Assembly (NCBI GenBank): GCA_004555155.1
Contig: SFJH01000001.1
Coordinates: 62,001-126,000 of the forward strand
Reading direction: 5' to 3'
DNA: 64,000 nt
Source of the DNA: Clostridiales bacterium
GTDB lineage: Bacteria; Bacillota; Clostridia; Christensenellales; Aristaeellaceae
The position numbers and the translations under genes were made by a program. Below the pieces are notes generated by a model. It was not told where the DNA came from. It did no database searches and worked only from the letters and a program-made list of their open reading frames with translations. How positions within the stretch are numbered: position 1 is the stretch's first letter; each line of letters begins with the position of its first letter. This document shows, in pieces, positions 40,548 to 49,998 of the stretch.

Positions 40548-41079
40548 TGTTCGCCTCCGTTCCTCCCCGGGCCGCCTCGACGATGGGCTCGATCGAGCGC
40601 TCGTCCACCGCGTCGAAGGAGCCTGACAGCGTCTGCAGCATCGCCTTCTCCTCCTCCGTCGGCTGCTTTTTGCCCCTCAGCATATGACAGAGCAACCGCA
40701 GAAGCAGACGGTGCGCGCCGCGCATGCGCTCATAGTTCAGTCCGCCCTGGAGATAAAAGGTTCTGATGCTCTTTCGCTCCTCGGTCGTAAAGGCCCGGGC
40801 AAAGATCTGCTCCGCAGCATCCGTCATGCCGGGCGGCGTCGAGCCCACGGCAAATACGATGATCCGCTTTCCCGCCATCGACGGAAGCATCCTTTTGAAC
40901 GGATTCAGCTTCTGAATCGAGCCCGCGCACACCCAGCTTCCGAAGATCACGCACTCGTATGCGTCCAGCGTCGGCTTCGCCTCCAGCGCCTCCGCGCTGC
41001 ACTGGAGTCTCTGTGCCAGCAGCTCCGCATAGCGCCGGGTAAAGCCTGTCTGAGAATGATATAGGATCAGCGTCTTCAT
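40525..41079 (-). CDS. Flavodoxin-domain protein
   Basis: The 184-aa protein starts KTLILYHSQTGFTRRYAELLA, an FMN phosphate loop, with FGSWVCAGSIQKL and FAVGSTPPG as further flavin loops. The 45-residue C-terminal tail is extra. It resembles the flavodoxin domain of HemG-like proteins. The partner is unknown. GGAGGG precedes the ATG. It is the middle gene of the MATE-flavodoxin-HD unit. Confidence 0.85.
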   Translation of the reverse strand: MKTLILYHSQTGFTRRYAELLAQRLQCSAEALEAKPTLDAYECVIFGSWVCAGSIQKLNPFKRMLPSMAGKRIIVFAVGSTPPGMTDAAEQIFARAFTTEERKSIRTFYLQGGLNYERMRGAHRLLLRLLCHMLRGKKQPTEEEKAMLQTLSGSFDAVDERSIEPIVEAARGGTEANNGRAKAD

Positions 41080-41103
41080 CTTTCGCCCTCCATTTCCAAT
41101 CCA

Positions 41104-42465
41104 CTAGTGCTGTCCTGCCGGCATCAGCCGCCGCTTTGCCCTCGAATAATACAGAATAAAGGCCAGCGAGGTCATGATCCACGAGATGGGATAGCTGATG
41201 GTGATGCCCAGAATTTCATGCCAATGCGGCACGACGACGAACATCCACGCGGTTCTGAAAACGCAGATGCCCAGCGCCGTGATGATCGTGGGAATCACGG
41301 TGTCTCCCATGCCGCGCAGCGCGCCGCTGAGCAGCTCAATCGGCAGAAACAGCCAGTAGCACGGCGCCATATAGAGCATCATCTGCACCGCGATTTGCAG
41401 CACCTCTGTCTCCGCGCTGAACAATCGGAACACCGGCCTGCCAAACAGCAGGAACAGCAAACCAAACAGCCACGCCGCGCCCAGCGCCAGTCCCGAACAG
41501 ACATGCAGGCTCTTGCTCACGCGATCATACCGCCGCGCGCCGTAATTCTGGCCCACAAAGGTGGTAATCGAAACGCCGAATGCGCTGGAAATCATCCAGT
41601 ACATGCCGTCCACCTTGCCCAGCGCCACCCAGGCGGCCACCGTGGATGTGCCAAAGCCATTGATCGTGGCGGTGATGATCATGTTGGAAAGCGCATACAT
41701 CACCGACTGCAGGCCCGCAGGCAGGCCGATCTGAATGGTGCGCTGCAGCAGCTCTCCGTCCATGCCCAGCTTTCGCAGCTCCAGTCGATAGATGTCCCGG
41801 GAGCGCGCCAGCGAAAAGCACACCAGCACGGCGCTGATGCACTGCGCCAGCCCCGTCGCAATCGCCACACCTGCGACGCCCATCCCGGCGCCCAGCACGA
41901 ACAGCAGATCCAGCGCCATATTTACGAAGCAGCAGATGATCAGGAAATACAGCGGCCGCCGCGAGTCGCCCACCGCGCGCTGGATGCCGGAGCCTACATT
42001 ATAGATCATCCCGGGAATCATCGCCAGAAAGACCACGCGCAGATACAGCGTGGATTCCGCCATGGTGTCCTCGGGCGTATTCATCCACCTGAGCAGCGTC
42101 GGCGCAAAGATCAGACCCAGCGCCGTCATCAGCGCGCCGCCGACCACCGCGAGTGAAATCGCCGTGTGCACCGCCTTGGAGACGGATTCCTCCTCCTTCG
42201 CCCCATAGAACTGCGAAACGATGACCGTCGCGCCCGAAGACAGGCCCACAAAAAATCCAATGATCAGGTTCAGGATCTGCGCCGCCGATCCGCCGACCGC
42301 CGCAAGCGCCTCCTTGCCAACAAACTGGCCGACAATGACCGCGTCCACCGTATTGTACAGCTGCTGAAACAGCGTGCCCAGCATAATCGGAAAAAAGAAG
42401 GCCAGCAGCCGCTTCCAGATCACGCCCTCGACAATGCCGTTCGCCCGTTTCTCCCCCTGCGCCAT
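41104..42465 (-). CDS. MATE family efflux transporter
   Basis: The 453-aa protein has 12 hydrophobic helices in two repeats: MLGTLFQQLYNTVDAVIVGQFVG in helix 1 and SNMIITATINGFGTSTVAAW in the second half. This is the NorM/DinF-like MATE pattern, exporting drugs or metabolites with Na+ or H+. ATG 42465 has GGAGGA 8 bases upstream. A TATAAT-like -10 lies near the start, but I see no good -35. The substrate is unknown. Confidence 0.93.
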   Translation of the reverse strand: MAQGEKRANGIVEGVIWKRLLAFFFPIMLGTLFQQLYNTVDAVIVGQFVGKEALAAVGGSAAQILNLIIGFFVGLSSGATVIVSQFYGAKEEESVSKAVHTAISLAVVGGALMTALGLIFAPTLLRWMNTPEDTMAESTLYLRVVFLAMIPGMIYNVGSGIQRAVGDSRRPLYFLIICCFVNMALDLLFVLGAGMGVAGVAIATGLAQCISAVLVCFSLARSRDIYRLELRKLGMDGELLQRTIQIGLPAGLQSVMYALSNMIITATINGFGTSTVAAWVALGKVDGMYWMISSAFGVSITTFVGQNYGARRYDRVSKSLHVCSGLALGAAWLFGLLFLLFGRPVFRLFSAETEVLQIAVQMMLYMAPCYWLFLPIELLSGALRGMGDTVIPTIITALGICVFRTAWMFVVVPHWHEILGITISYPISWIMTSLAFILYYSRAKRRLMPAGQH

Positions 42466-42566
42466 TCGCACAATCCTCCATTATATAGTATCACCATTGT
42501 AACCGATGCGCCTCCAGAATACAAGTCCCCGCAGGTTAACGTGGGCATTTTCACACACCGCCGCGC

Positions 42567-42595
42567 TGTACACTGCTGCGATTTTATGCTATACT
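42567..42595 (+). promoter_or_regulatory. Promoter of the NlpC/P60 gene
   Basis: TGTACA and TATACT are separated by 17 bases, 21 bases before the start codon. Confidence 0.65.
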
Positions 42596-42616
42596 GATGA
42601 AAAAGGAAGGGTGCTT

Positions 42617-43093
42617 ATGCGCAGGAAACAACTGGTGCTGCTGACAAACGGGATACTGATCATCGCGATGGCGCTCTGCGCATGGCTGTGCTCCGGCGTC
42701 ACCCGCGGCGAGCGCATCTCCCAGGAGGCGCTCGCCCACCTGGGAAAGCCCTACGTGCTGGGCAAATCAGGCCCGGAGCAATTCGACTGCAGCGGTCTGA
42801 TCGTTTCCTGCTATCGGCAGCAGGGCATTGTCTTCAGCCACAGCGCGGAGAGCATCGGAGCGGACGCCCGCGCGCGGATCATCGACGATCCGCGCCGCCT
42901 GATGCCCGGCGATATCGTGTGCTTCGACACCGTGGCCGATCGCGACCCCAGCGACCACGTGGGCATATGGCTGGGCGGAAACCGCTTTGTTCACGCTTCA
43001 TCCAGCAAGGGCGAGGTCGTCGTCAGCTCGCTGGACGGCTATTATCTGGAACACTACACCGGCGGGCGGCGCGTTTTCTGCCCGTACTTCTAG
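42617..43093 (+). CDS. NlpC/P60 cell-wall peptidase, membrane-anchored
   Basis: The 158-aa protein has an N-terminal hydrophobic segment (LVLLTNGILIIAMALCAWLCSG) that acts as signal or anchor. It is followed by an NlpC/P60 domain with FDCSGLIVSCYRQ (catalytic Cys) and DHVGIWLGGNRFVHASS (catalytic His). It should hydrolyse gamma-D-Glu-diaminopimelate bonds of peptidoglycan stem peptides outside the membrane. No SH3 or LysM targeting domain is present. The next gene follows by 10 bases. Confidence 0.92.
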   Translation: MRRKQLVLLTNGILIIAMALCAWLCSGVTRGERISQEALAHLGKPYVLGKSGPEQFDCSGLIVSCYRQQGIVFSHSAESIGADARARIIDDPRRLMPGDIVCFDTVADRDPSDHVGIWLGGNRFVHASSSKGEVVVSSLDGYYLEHYTGGRRVFCPYF

Positions 43094-43103
43094 GAGGAAA
43101 TCC

Positions 43104-43538
43104 ATGCGGCTGCTGATAGATGCGGACGGCTGTCCGGTGGTGCGGCTCGCCACCGACTGCGCGCGCCGCCACGGAATCCCGGCAATGCTGGTGTGCGATA
43201 CCGCGCACTGGTTCGAACTGCCGGGCGTTGAAACCATCACGGTTGCCAAGGGCGCGGACAGCGCCGACTTCCGGCTGGTCAATCTGGTGCAGCCCGGCGA
43301 TATCGTGGTCACGCAGGACTACGGCCTTGCTGCCATGTGCCTGTCCCGCCGCGCCGCGGCGCTCGATCAGAATGGCAGAATCTATTCGGAAGACAATATT
43401 GACAGCCTTCTGCTCGCCCGGCATACCGCCCGAAAACTGCGCAGCGCAGGCGTTCGCCTCAAGGGTCCGTCCAGGCGCACACCCGCTCAGGACGAGGCGT
43501 TCCTGACCGCGCTGGAGACCCTGATGTCAGAATGCTGA
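43104..43538 (+). CDS. YaiI/YqxD family protein (DUF188)
   Basis: The 144-aa protein begins MRLLIDADGCPVVRLA and contains VTQDYGLAAMCL and ARHTARKLRSAG, the signature of the DUF188 (YaiI/YqxD) family with a PIN-like arrangement of acidic residues. Its role is not established; a nuclease function has been suggested from fold. AGGAGGAAA lies before ATG 43104. Confidence 0.9.
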   Translation: MRLLIDADGCPVVRLATDCARRHGIPAMLVCDTAHWFELPGVETITVAKGADSADFRLVNLVQPGDIVVTQDYGLAAMCLSRRAAALDQNGRIYSEDNIDSLLLARHTARKLRSAGVRLKGPSRRTPAQDEAFLTALETLMSEC

Positions 43539-43539
43539 T

Positions 43540-43571
43540 GGAGGATCGGAGGGAACACCCTCCGATCCTCC
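43540..43571. terminator. Hairpin between convergent genes
   Basis: A 14-bp perfect stem GGAGGATCGGAGGG and complement with a 4-base loop begins right at the stop codon. T runs are short. Confidence 0.75.
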
Positions 43572-43589
43572 TGCTGTCTGCGCCATCTG

Positions 43590-45110
43590 CTACAGCTTCA
43601 GCACAATGGGCCTGCCCACCTCGATCCGCCGCTTCTTTTCCCCCGCTCCGGTCACGCCGTCCACGGGCAGCGCATACCGTCTGCCGATCTCCCAGGCCGT
43701 CTCCCCCTCGTTCGGCCACAGGATGACGATGCCGGAGCGCCGGCGAATCGGCTCGCCCTCCGAGACATCCCGCACGGCCGTCACGTTCGACCGTCTTCTG
43801 GTCTCGCAGCATACATTGAGCATGGTCTTCATCTCCAGGCGGTCGCTCATCAGCGCATTCGCTTCCGCGGAGACCACCTCCAGCGCGATCCAGGATTCAT
43901 CGCTGAGCTCCGTCGGCACGTCAATCACGAACGGCAGCTCCGCCTGCGCCGAAGCCGGAAGATCCGATCCGCCGGGCATATAGAGCACCGTCGCTTCCAG
44001 CAGTCCTTCAATGCGCCCCTTGCCATTTTCATTGCTCCACTCGCCCACGTCCGGGCGCACGCGCACCGCCACCACCGTGCCCACGCCGGGCGCATTTTCT
44101 CCCAGCAGCACCGTTCCGCGCACGCTCTCGGAAAACTGCACGCGATCAATGGCCGAGCAGACGTCGATGCTTCCCCGCGTCACCTCCAGCGCGTTGCCCT
44201 CTGTGGTATAGACGTCCTCCAGCGCGCTGACGCAATCCTGGGCGTTGGCCTGCACGGCAATGCGCAGCTCCGTCTCGACCTGCAGCTTCGCGTCCTCGCC
44301 GCCCTCCGACTGCTCCACCTGGGATCGGATGCACTTGATCGACGCACAGGCAAAAGCGCCCTTCAGCAGCCACTCCGGCAGCTCCACCAGCCTGTCAAAC
44401 TCCAGCGGATACTTGATCAGCGCGGCGGGACGCCCTGCCACGCCGCTGGAGATCAGCGTCTCCATCATCACGCGGCCCTTCACCCGCAGTCCGCCCAGAT
44501 CCGGCTCGGCGCTGTCGATGCTCACCGCTCCCCAGTCCATCAGCGAGGTGCGCGCATCCAACACCACCGGCAGCGCAATCTGCCCCTTGACCAGCACGTC
44601 CGCGTCGGTGTCCGCCGCGAGCTTGAACGAGCACACATCGGCGTACACCGTCTGCAGACCATCCACGCCCGCGATGGAATCGATCACCTCAGTCTGCTTC
44701 AGCTGCAGCACCTGCGTGCGAATCCCGCAGGTCACCAGAAAGACCATGTGCCCGTTTTCATATTTCGCCTCCACGTGCTCCACCTGCGCCAGCACGCGCG
44801 AGAGCATGCCCGGAGCAGCGCCTGCGATCTCCGCCACCTGACTCAGCGAAGCCTGCGCCGTCAGCGCGCGCAGCGTGGTCTCCTCTCCCTGGCGGTAGAC
44901 CGCCTGACAATAGGCCGTACCGTCCAGCACCACGCGCTCATTCTGCACGTCCGTGCCGGAGACGGAGACATTGGCCTCGGCAATCAGCGGCTCAATCGCC
45001 TCCCGACCCGCGCCCGGCACCAGCGCTTCCGCGCGGATAAGCACCTGACTGTATTGCGCGCCGATCAGCGTCTCGACCTCGATGGTCTGTTTCATCGTTT
45101 CCAGCGCCAT
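43590..45110 (-). CDS. SipL-like spore-coat protein (DUF3794 repeats plus LysM)
   Basis: The 506-aa protein has three DUF3794 (SipL/SPOCS) repeats, at about residues 30-150, 170-290 and 310-430, each with a turn such as RAEALVPGAGREAIEP or VYADVCSFKLAADTD. A LysM-like C terminus reads IVILWPNEGETAWEIGRRYALPVD. In Clostridioides difficile SipL joins the basal coat protein SpoIVA to the forespore surface. This gene is the window's main sign of sporulation. AGGAGG precedes the ATG. No secretion signal is present, as expected for a mother-cell coat protein. Confidence 0.85.
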   Translation of the reverse strand: MALETMKQTIEVETLIGAQYSQVLIRAEALVPGAGREAIEPLIAEANVSVSGTDVQNERVVLDGTAYCQAVYRQGEETTLRALTAQASLSQVAEIAGAAPGMLSRVLAQVEHVEAKYENGHMVFLVTCGIRTQVLQLKQTEVIDSIAGVDGLQTVYADVCSFKLAADTDADVLVKGQIALPVVLDARTSLMDWGAVSIDSAEPDLGGLRVKGRVMMETLISSGVAGRPAALIKYPLEFDRLVELPEWLLKGAFACASIKCIRSQVEQSEGGEDAKLQVETELRIAVQANAQDCVSALEDVYTTEGNALEVTRGSIDVCSAIDRVQFSESVRGTVLLGENAPGVGTVVAVRVRPDVGEWSNENGKGRIEGLLEATVLYMPGGSDLPASAQAELPFVIDVPTELSDESWIALEVVSAEANALMSDRLEMKTMLNVCCETRRRSNVTAVRDVSEGEPIRRRSGIVILWPNEGETAWEIGRRYALPVDGVTGAGEKKRRIEVGRPIVLKL

Positions 45111-45177
45111 AAAAATCCCTCCTGTTGCAGTCGCTGCTTCATGCTTATGCTGCCGCAGGGGGGATTTATACGCGGTT

Positions 45178-46080
45178 TTACGCGAAGGTGCACACCGAGC
45201 CTTCCCTGTCCACCTTCAGCGCGTGCACACGCCATTCGTATGGAGAATCCATCAGCTCCCGCTGAATCTCCTCTGCGATGGACGCTGCCCGCGATCCCTC
45301 GCAAACACCAAGACAGGTGGAGCCGGAACCGCTGATGCAGAACGCCGCGCAGCCCGCCTTCCTGGCCGCCGACTCCGCGCGGGCATACTCGTGAATCAGA
45401 TGCTTGCGATAGGGCTGATGCAGGCGATCGTCCAGCGCTTTGGCGATCAGCTCCAAATCGCCGTGCTCGAAGCCGTGAAGCATCACGGCCAGACGCGACG
45501 AATTGAACACCGCATCCGCAAAGGGGATTTCCCTCGGCAATACGGCGCGCATGACCTTGGTCTCGGTCTCGAAGTTGGGAATCAACGCGATAAAGCCCAC
45601 GTTCGCCGCCACGTCCACCTGCACCGTCACCGGCTTTCCTTCCTCCACAAAGGACGCGCACATGCCGCCCAGCACCGCTGGAGCAATGTTGTCCGGATGG
45701 CCCTCCAGCTCGTTGCACAGCTCCACCAGCGTCTGCCGGGAGAGCGGCCCGCCGTTGAGCGCATTGGCCGCCGCTGCGCCGCCAGCCAGCAGCGACGCGC
45801 TGGATCCCAATCCCCTGGAGACGGGCACGTCCGTCCGAATGTCCACGCGAATGGATGCAGGCTGCACGCCCATCTCCTGCTCCGCGCGGCGATAGGCGCG
45901 GACGAACAGGTTCTCCGCGTTTCGATAGATTTCGGGGCATCCTGTGATCTCCAGACGATCGGGCTCGTCCAGAATTTCACACGTGAATTCGGCATACAGG
46001 CTCAGCGCGCAGCCCAGGCAATCGAAGCCCGGCCCGATGTTCGCCGTCGTCGCCGGTACGCGCACACGAACACGTCTCAT
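45178..46080 (-). CDS. thrB: Homoserine kinase
   Basis: The 300-aa GHMP kinase phosphorylates homoserine. VRVPATTANIGPGFDCLGCAL and SRGLGSSASLLAGGAAAANAL (ATP loop) are diagnostic, and GHPDNIAPAVLGG and SGSGSTCLGVC complete the GHMP motifs. Its start overlaps the thrC stop by 4 bases, so the two are coupled. Confidence 0.96.
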   Translation of the reverse strand: MRRVRVRVPATTANIGPGFDCLGCALSLYAEFTCEILDEPDRLEITGCPEIYRNAENLFVRAYRRAEQEMGVQPASIRVDIRTDVPVSRGLGSSASLLAGGAAAANALNGGPLSRQTLVELCNELEGHPDNIAPAVLGGMCASFVEEGKPVTVQVDVAANVGFIALIPNFETETKVMRAVLPREIPFADAVFNSSRLAVMLHGFEHGDLELIAKALDDRLHQPYRKHLIHEYARAESAARKAGCAAFCISGSGSTCLGVCEGSRAASIAEEIQRELMDSPYEWRVHALKVDREGSVCTFA

Positions 46081-47558
46081 TCCGCCACCGCCTTCTGGAC
46101 ATAATGGTTCATCTGATCCCGGTCGATGCAGTCGTCAAACCGCGCCGCTCTGCCGCGCAGGCCGGTCAGATTGGCAGGCACCGGCACCTTTGTCAGACGG
46201 TGCAGCTGATCCATGGCCTCGAAGCCATCCTCCGGCGCGCTGCCGTTCAGCGCCCGCAGCACATCCTTTGAGAACTTATAGGGCGACGCCGTCGACAGCA
46301 CGACAGTGGCGCATCCGTTGTCGCACTCGGCGCGGAACTTCTCCATCGCCGTCCACGCGACTGCCGTGTGCGTATCCAGCAGATAGCCATGCTCCCGCCA
46401 GACGCGCCCGATGGTCTCCGCCGCCTCCGCGTCCGTCGCGCAATATGCCGAGAACCGGCGCTGCATCGCCTCCAGCACCGACTGCGGCACGTCGTACACG
46501 CCGTTCTGTCCCAGTTCGCGCATCAGCTTCGCCACCAGATCGAAGTCCCCTTCCGACGCCAGCAGCAGATAGCGCTCCAGATTGCTGGAAACCAGGATGT
46601 CCATCGACGGAGAATTGGTCTTGAAGAACTCGCGGCGGCGATCGTACCGGCCCGTGCGGATGAAATCGGTCAGCACATTGTTGGCGTTGGAGGCACAGAC
46701 CAGCCGCGCCACAGGCAGTCCCATTCTCCGGGCGAATTCGCCCGCCAGAATATCGCCGAAGTTGCCCGTGGGCACCACGAAGTTGACTTCATCCCCCAGC
46801 GTGATCTCGCCCGTGAGCACGAGATCGGCATATGCCTTGAAATAGTAGGCCACCTGCGGGGCCAGCCGTCCCAAATTGATGGAATTGGCGCTGGACAGCC
46901 GCGCGCCGGACTTCGCCGCCCAGCCATTCGCGCTATCATCGGCAAAGATGTTCTTCACGCCCGTCTGCGCATCGTCAAAGTTGCCGCGAATGGCGCAGAC
47001 GCGCACGTTCCCGCCCTCCTGGGTGACCATCTGCGCCTTCTGCACGTCGCTGACGCCCCCGTCGGGATAAAACACGATGATCCGCGTGCCGGGCACGTCC
47101 CGGAAGCCCTCCAGCGCGGCCTTGCCGGTGTCTCCGCTGGTGGCGGTCAGGATGACGATCTCGTCCTTCACGCCCAGCTTTTCCCGGGAAGCCACGATCA
47201 GCCGCGGCAGGACCGACAGCGCCACGTCTTTGAACGCGGACGTCGGCCCGCGAAACAGCTCCAGCACGAACGCGTCTCCCACCTTCGCCACCGGCGTGAG
47301 ATCCTCCGTCTCGAACTTTCCGGCATAGGCCGCTTCAATCAGCGCGCGCATTTCCTCCGGCGCAAAGTCCGGCAGCAGTCTGCCCACGGTTTCCGCCGAA
47401 ATCTCCACCGCAGACATCTGCAGCACGGATTTCAGGTCGATCTGCATCTCGGAAAAATCCATTGGCGTATAGAGACCGCCGTCCGGCGCGATGCCCTTCA
47501 GGATGGCTTCCGGCGCATTCGCCGTTATTTTTTGGGAACGAGTGCTGTAATACTTCAT
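46077..47558 (-). CDS. thrC: Threonine synthase
   Basis: The 493-aa PLP enzyme converts O-phosphohomoserine to threonine. MKYYSTRSQKITANAPEAILKGIAPDGGLYTP is the typical N terminus of the long class; FRGPTSAFKDVALSVLP holds the PLP Lys, and TATSGDTGKAALEGF and VPTGNFGDILAGEFARRMGLP follow. ATG 47558 is preferred to the TTG six bases earlier. Its promoter overlaps that of the divergent hom gene. Confidence 0.96.
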   Translation of the reverse strand: MKYYSTRSQKITANAPEAILKGIAPDGGLYTPMDFSEMQIDLKSVLQMSAVEISAETVGRLLPDFAPEEMRALIEAAYAGKFETEDLTPVAKVGDAFVLELFRGPTSAFKDVALSVLPRLIVASREKLGVKDEIVILTATSGDTGKAALEGFRDVPGTRIIVFYPDGGVSDVQKAQMVTQEGGNVRVCAIRGNFDDAQTGVKNIFADDSANGWAAKSGARLSSANSINLGRLAPQVAYYFKAYADLVLTGEITLGDEVNFVVPTGNFGDILAGEFARRMGLPVARLVCASNANNVLTDFIRTGRYDRRREFFKTNSPSMDILVSSNLERYLLLASEGDFDLVAKLMRELGQNGVYDVPQSVLEAMQRRFSAYCATDAEAAETIGRVWREHGYLLDTHTAVAWTAMEKFRAECDNGCATVVLSTASPYKFSKDVLRALNGSAPEDGFEAMDQLHRLTKVPVPANLTGLRGRAARFDDCIDRDQMNHYVQKAVAE

Positions 47559-47576
47559 TTTCAATCCTCTTCTCCT

Positions 47577-47605
47577 TTGACAAGTGCGTAATTATATGAT
47601 ATAGT
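47577..47605 (+). promoter_or_regulatory. Promoter of hom
   Basis: TTGACA and TATAGT are separated by 17 bases. Confidence 0.75.
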
Positions 47606-47624
47606 GTTTTCGTGGAAAAAACAA
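47596..47624 (-). promoter_or_regulatory. Promoter of thrC-thrB, overlapping the hom promoter
   Basis: TTGTTT and TATCAT are separated by 17 bases on the minus strand. Its -10 element shares bases with the hom -10 element, so the two promoters cannot be occupied at once. Confidence 0.6.
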
Positions 47625-47660
47625 GTGTTTTTTCCAGAAAAACGAAAGGCGCGGAAAATT

Positions 47661-48812
47661 ATGAAGATTGGACTACTCGGAATCGGCACGATCGGCACAG
47701 GAGTGCGCGAGCATCTCGCCGGTCGGGATGATATTTCCATCAAACGGATTCTGGTTCGCCGCGACCACCCCGAACTGGGCGCGCTGGCGACCTTCCATTA
47801 CGAGGATATTTTGTTCGACCCCGAAATTGACACGGTGGTGGAACTCATGGGCGGCATGCAGCCCGCGTTCGACTATGTGCTCAGCGCGCTGAAAGCCGGC
47901 AAGAACGTGGTAACCGCCAACAAGCTGATGCTTTCCTACCACTTTGAAGAACTGCTCGCAGCAGCGCAGCAGAGCGGTGTGCTGCTGAAAATTGACGCCA
48001 GCGTTGGCGGCGGCATTCCCTACCTGTTCAATCTGATGCGCTCCGGGCGGGCGGATACCATTCACTCTCTCTTCGGCATCGTCAACGGCACGACGAACCT
48101 GATTCTGGACACCATGCAGCTCAACGGTTCGGAGTTTTCCGACGTGCTGGCTCAGGCGCAGCGCGCAGGCTATGCCGAGGCGGATCCCAGCGCGGACATC
48201 GACGGCATCGACGCCCGCTCCAAGCTCTGCATCTCCGCATCCATCGCATTTCGCCGCTTTGTCCGTCCGGATGACATCGCCGTGTCCGGCATCCGCAACA
48301 TCACCCGCGAGGATATTCAGGTCTTCAAGAAGCTGGGCTATGTCTGCCGACTGCTGGTGCGCGCGGAGCGCATCGACGCGGATCACATCTGCGCCTTCGT
48401 GGAGCCCACGCTGCTCAACCCCAGCGAACCGGAGGCCACGGTGCACCGCAATGACAATCTCATCGGCCTCGTCGGCGAATATGTCGGCCAGCAGTATTTC
48501 TTCGGCCAGGGCGCCGGCAAGGATCCCACAGCGTTCGCCGTCGTGCTGGGGCTGACGGACATTCTCAACGGCGTTCGTCCTCTGCTCGGCCACGAGCCGC
48601 AGGGATACGCGGCCGTGGACAACTCCCGCCTGGCGCATCGCTATTATGTGCGCACCACGTCGCGGCTGAGCATCGCGGCGGAGAAGCTCCGCGGCCACGG
48701 CGACGCCAACCTCTACCTCACCGCGCCCATGCCCGTGGATCGCATGCATGCCCTCGCTGCTTCTCTGCGCATGCGCGATCCGAACCTGTTCTTCGCCGGC
48801 GTGCGCGGCTGA
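47661..48812 (+). CDS. hom: Homoserine dehydrogenase
   Basis: The 383-aa enzyme reduces aspartate semialdehyde to homoserine. MKIGLLGIGTIGTGVREHL binds NAD(P), TANKLMLSYHFEEL, ASVGGGIPYLFNLMRSG and FGIVNGTTNLIL follow, and AEADPSADIDGIDARSKLCI is the catalytic core. It is shorter than the 430-aa form with a full ACT domain, so threonine feedback may be weak or absent. ATG 47661 gives the family N terminus. Confidence 0.95.
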   Translation: MKIGLLGIGTIGTGVREHLAGRDDISIKRILVRRDHPELGALATFHYEDILFDPEIDTVVELMGGMQPAFDYVLSALKAGKNVVTANKLMLSYHFEELLAAAQQSGVLLKIDASVGGGIPYLFNLMRSGRADTIHSLFGIVNGTTNLILDTMQLNGSEFSDVLAQAQRAGYAEADPSADIDGIDARSKLCISASIAFRRFVRPDDIAVSGIRNITREDIQVFKKLGYVCRLLVRAERIDADHICAFVEPTLLNPSEPEATVHRNDNLIGLVGEYVGQQYFFGQGAGKDPTAFAVVLGLTDILNGVRPLLGHEPQGYAAVDNSRLAHRYYVRTTSRLSIAAEKLRGHGDANLYLTAPMPVDRMHALAASLRMRDPNLFFAGVRG

Positions 48813-48874
48813 CAGGCACTCCCAGTCCCCTCAGGCCATAACCTATTCTATATCAGAGAGATCAGGTGAAGAGA

Positions 48875-49876
48875 ATGAAAAAGTACAACGTTGCCATTCT
48901 TGGAGCGACCGGCGCAGTCGGCCGCGAAATGCTGAAGGTGCTCGAAGAGCGTCGTTTCCCCATCAACACGCTCAAAGCGCTGGCCAGCGCCCGCAGCGCC
49001 GGCACGAAGCTGCCCTTCTGCGGCGGCGAAGTGGTGGTTGAAGAGGCCACGGAACAGTCCTTCGAGGGCATGGACATCGTGCTTGGCGCGGCCCAGGCCG
49101 ATCTGGCCCGCAAGATGGCGCCCGCCATCGTCAAGTCCGGCGCGGTATTCGTGGACAACTCCAGCGCCTTCCGCATGTGCGACGACGTGCCGCTGATCGT
49201 GCCCGAGATCAATCCCGAGGATGTGCGCAAGCATCACGGCATCATCTCCAACCCCAACTGCTCCACGATCATCACCCTGACCGCCGTCGCGGCACTGAAT
49301 CGTCTCTCGCCCATCCGCACGATGGTGGCTTCCACCTATCAGGCGGTGTCCGGCGCGGGCGCAGGCGGTCTGGCGGAACTGGAAAAGCAGGTGCGCGATT
49401 ACGCCGCCGGTCAGCCGCTGACGGCCTCCACCTTCCCCTATCAGATCGCCTTCAACGTCATTCCCCAGATCGGCTCGGACTCCGGCAACGGCTACACCTC
49501 CGAGGAGATGAAGATGCAGAACGAGGGCCGCAAGATCATGCACCTGCCCGAGCTGAAGGTCACCTGCACCTGCGTGCGCGTGCCTGTCCTGCGCTCCCAC
49601 TCCATCAGCGTGACCCTGGTCACCGACCGCAAGATCTCCGTGGACGAGGCCCGCGCGGCCATCGCCGCCGCGCCCGGCTGCCGTCTGGTGGACGATCTCG
49701 ACGCCAAGGCCTATCCCATGCCGCTGGACACCAGCGATCAGGACATCGTCTTCGTCGGCCGCATCCGCGACGATCTCACCAACGAAAACGGTCTCTCCCT
49801 GTGGTGCTGCGGCGACCAGATCCGCAAGGGCGCTGCGACCAACGCCATCCAAATCGCCGAGCTCCTAGCCGACTGA
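48875..49876 (+). CDS. asd: Aspartate-semialdehyde dehydrogenase
   Basis: The 333-aa enzyme makes aspartate semialdehyde, the branch point between the lysine and threonine pathways encoded in this window. VAILGATGAVGREMLKVLEER binds NADP, ISNPNCSTIITL contains the catalytic Cys, and YQAVSGAGAGGLAELEKQV follows. Start 48875 has AGGTGA 6 bases upstream; a GTG at 48866 is the alternative. The transcript should run on through the 120-bp repeats to the terminator at 50117. Confidence 0.95.
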   Translation: MKKYNVAILGATGAVGREMLKVLEERRFPINTLKALASARSAGTKLPFCGGEVVVEEATEQSFEGMDIVLGAAQADLARKMAPAIVKSGAVFVDNSSAFRMCDDVPLIVPEINPEDVRKHHGIISNPNCSTIITLTAVAALNRLSPIRTMVASTYQAVSGAGAGGLAELEKQVRDYAAGQPLTASTFPYQIAFNVIPQIGSDSGNGYTSEEMKMQNEGRKIMHLPELKVTCTCVRVPVLRSHSISVTLVTDRKISVDEARAAIAAAPGCRLVDDLDAKAYPMPLDTSDQDIVFVGRIRDDLTNENGLSLWCCGDQIRKGAATNAIQIAELLAD

Positions 49877-49878
49877 GC

Positions 49879-49998
49879 CTGGCAGGCTGAGCCTGCACCC
49901 GCTTGCTGCCGCGTTTAGGCGACGGATTCTTCACCGTTGTGGTAACGGCTCGAATCCTGGGTTGCGTTTCTGGCAGAGCTCTCTTCAAAACGACGTCC
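49879..49998. repeat. 120-bp repeat, copy 1 (direct)
   Basis: This unit starts CTGGCAGGCTGAGCCTGCACC and ends at CGACGTCC. It is followed immediately by a near-identical copy with only a few differences. Confidence 0.95.

Noticed and set aside
47559..47660. T-box or threonine leader peptide upstream of thrC or hom
   Set aside because: The intergenic region is too short and shows neither the T-box sequence nor a short Thr-rich frame.
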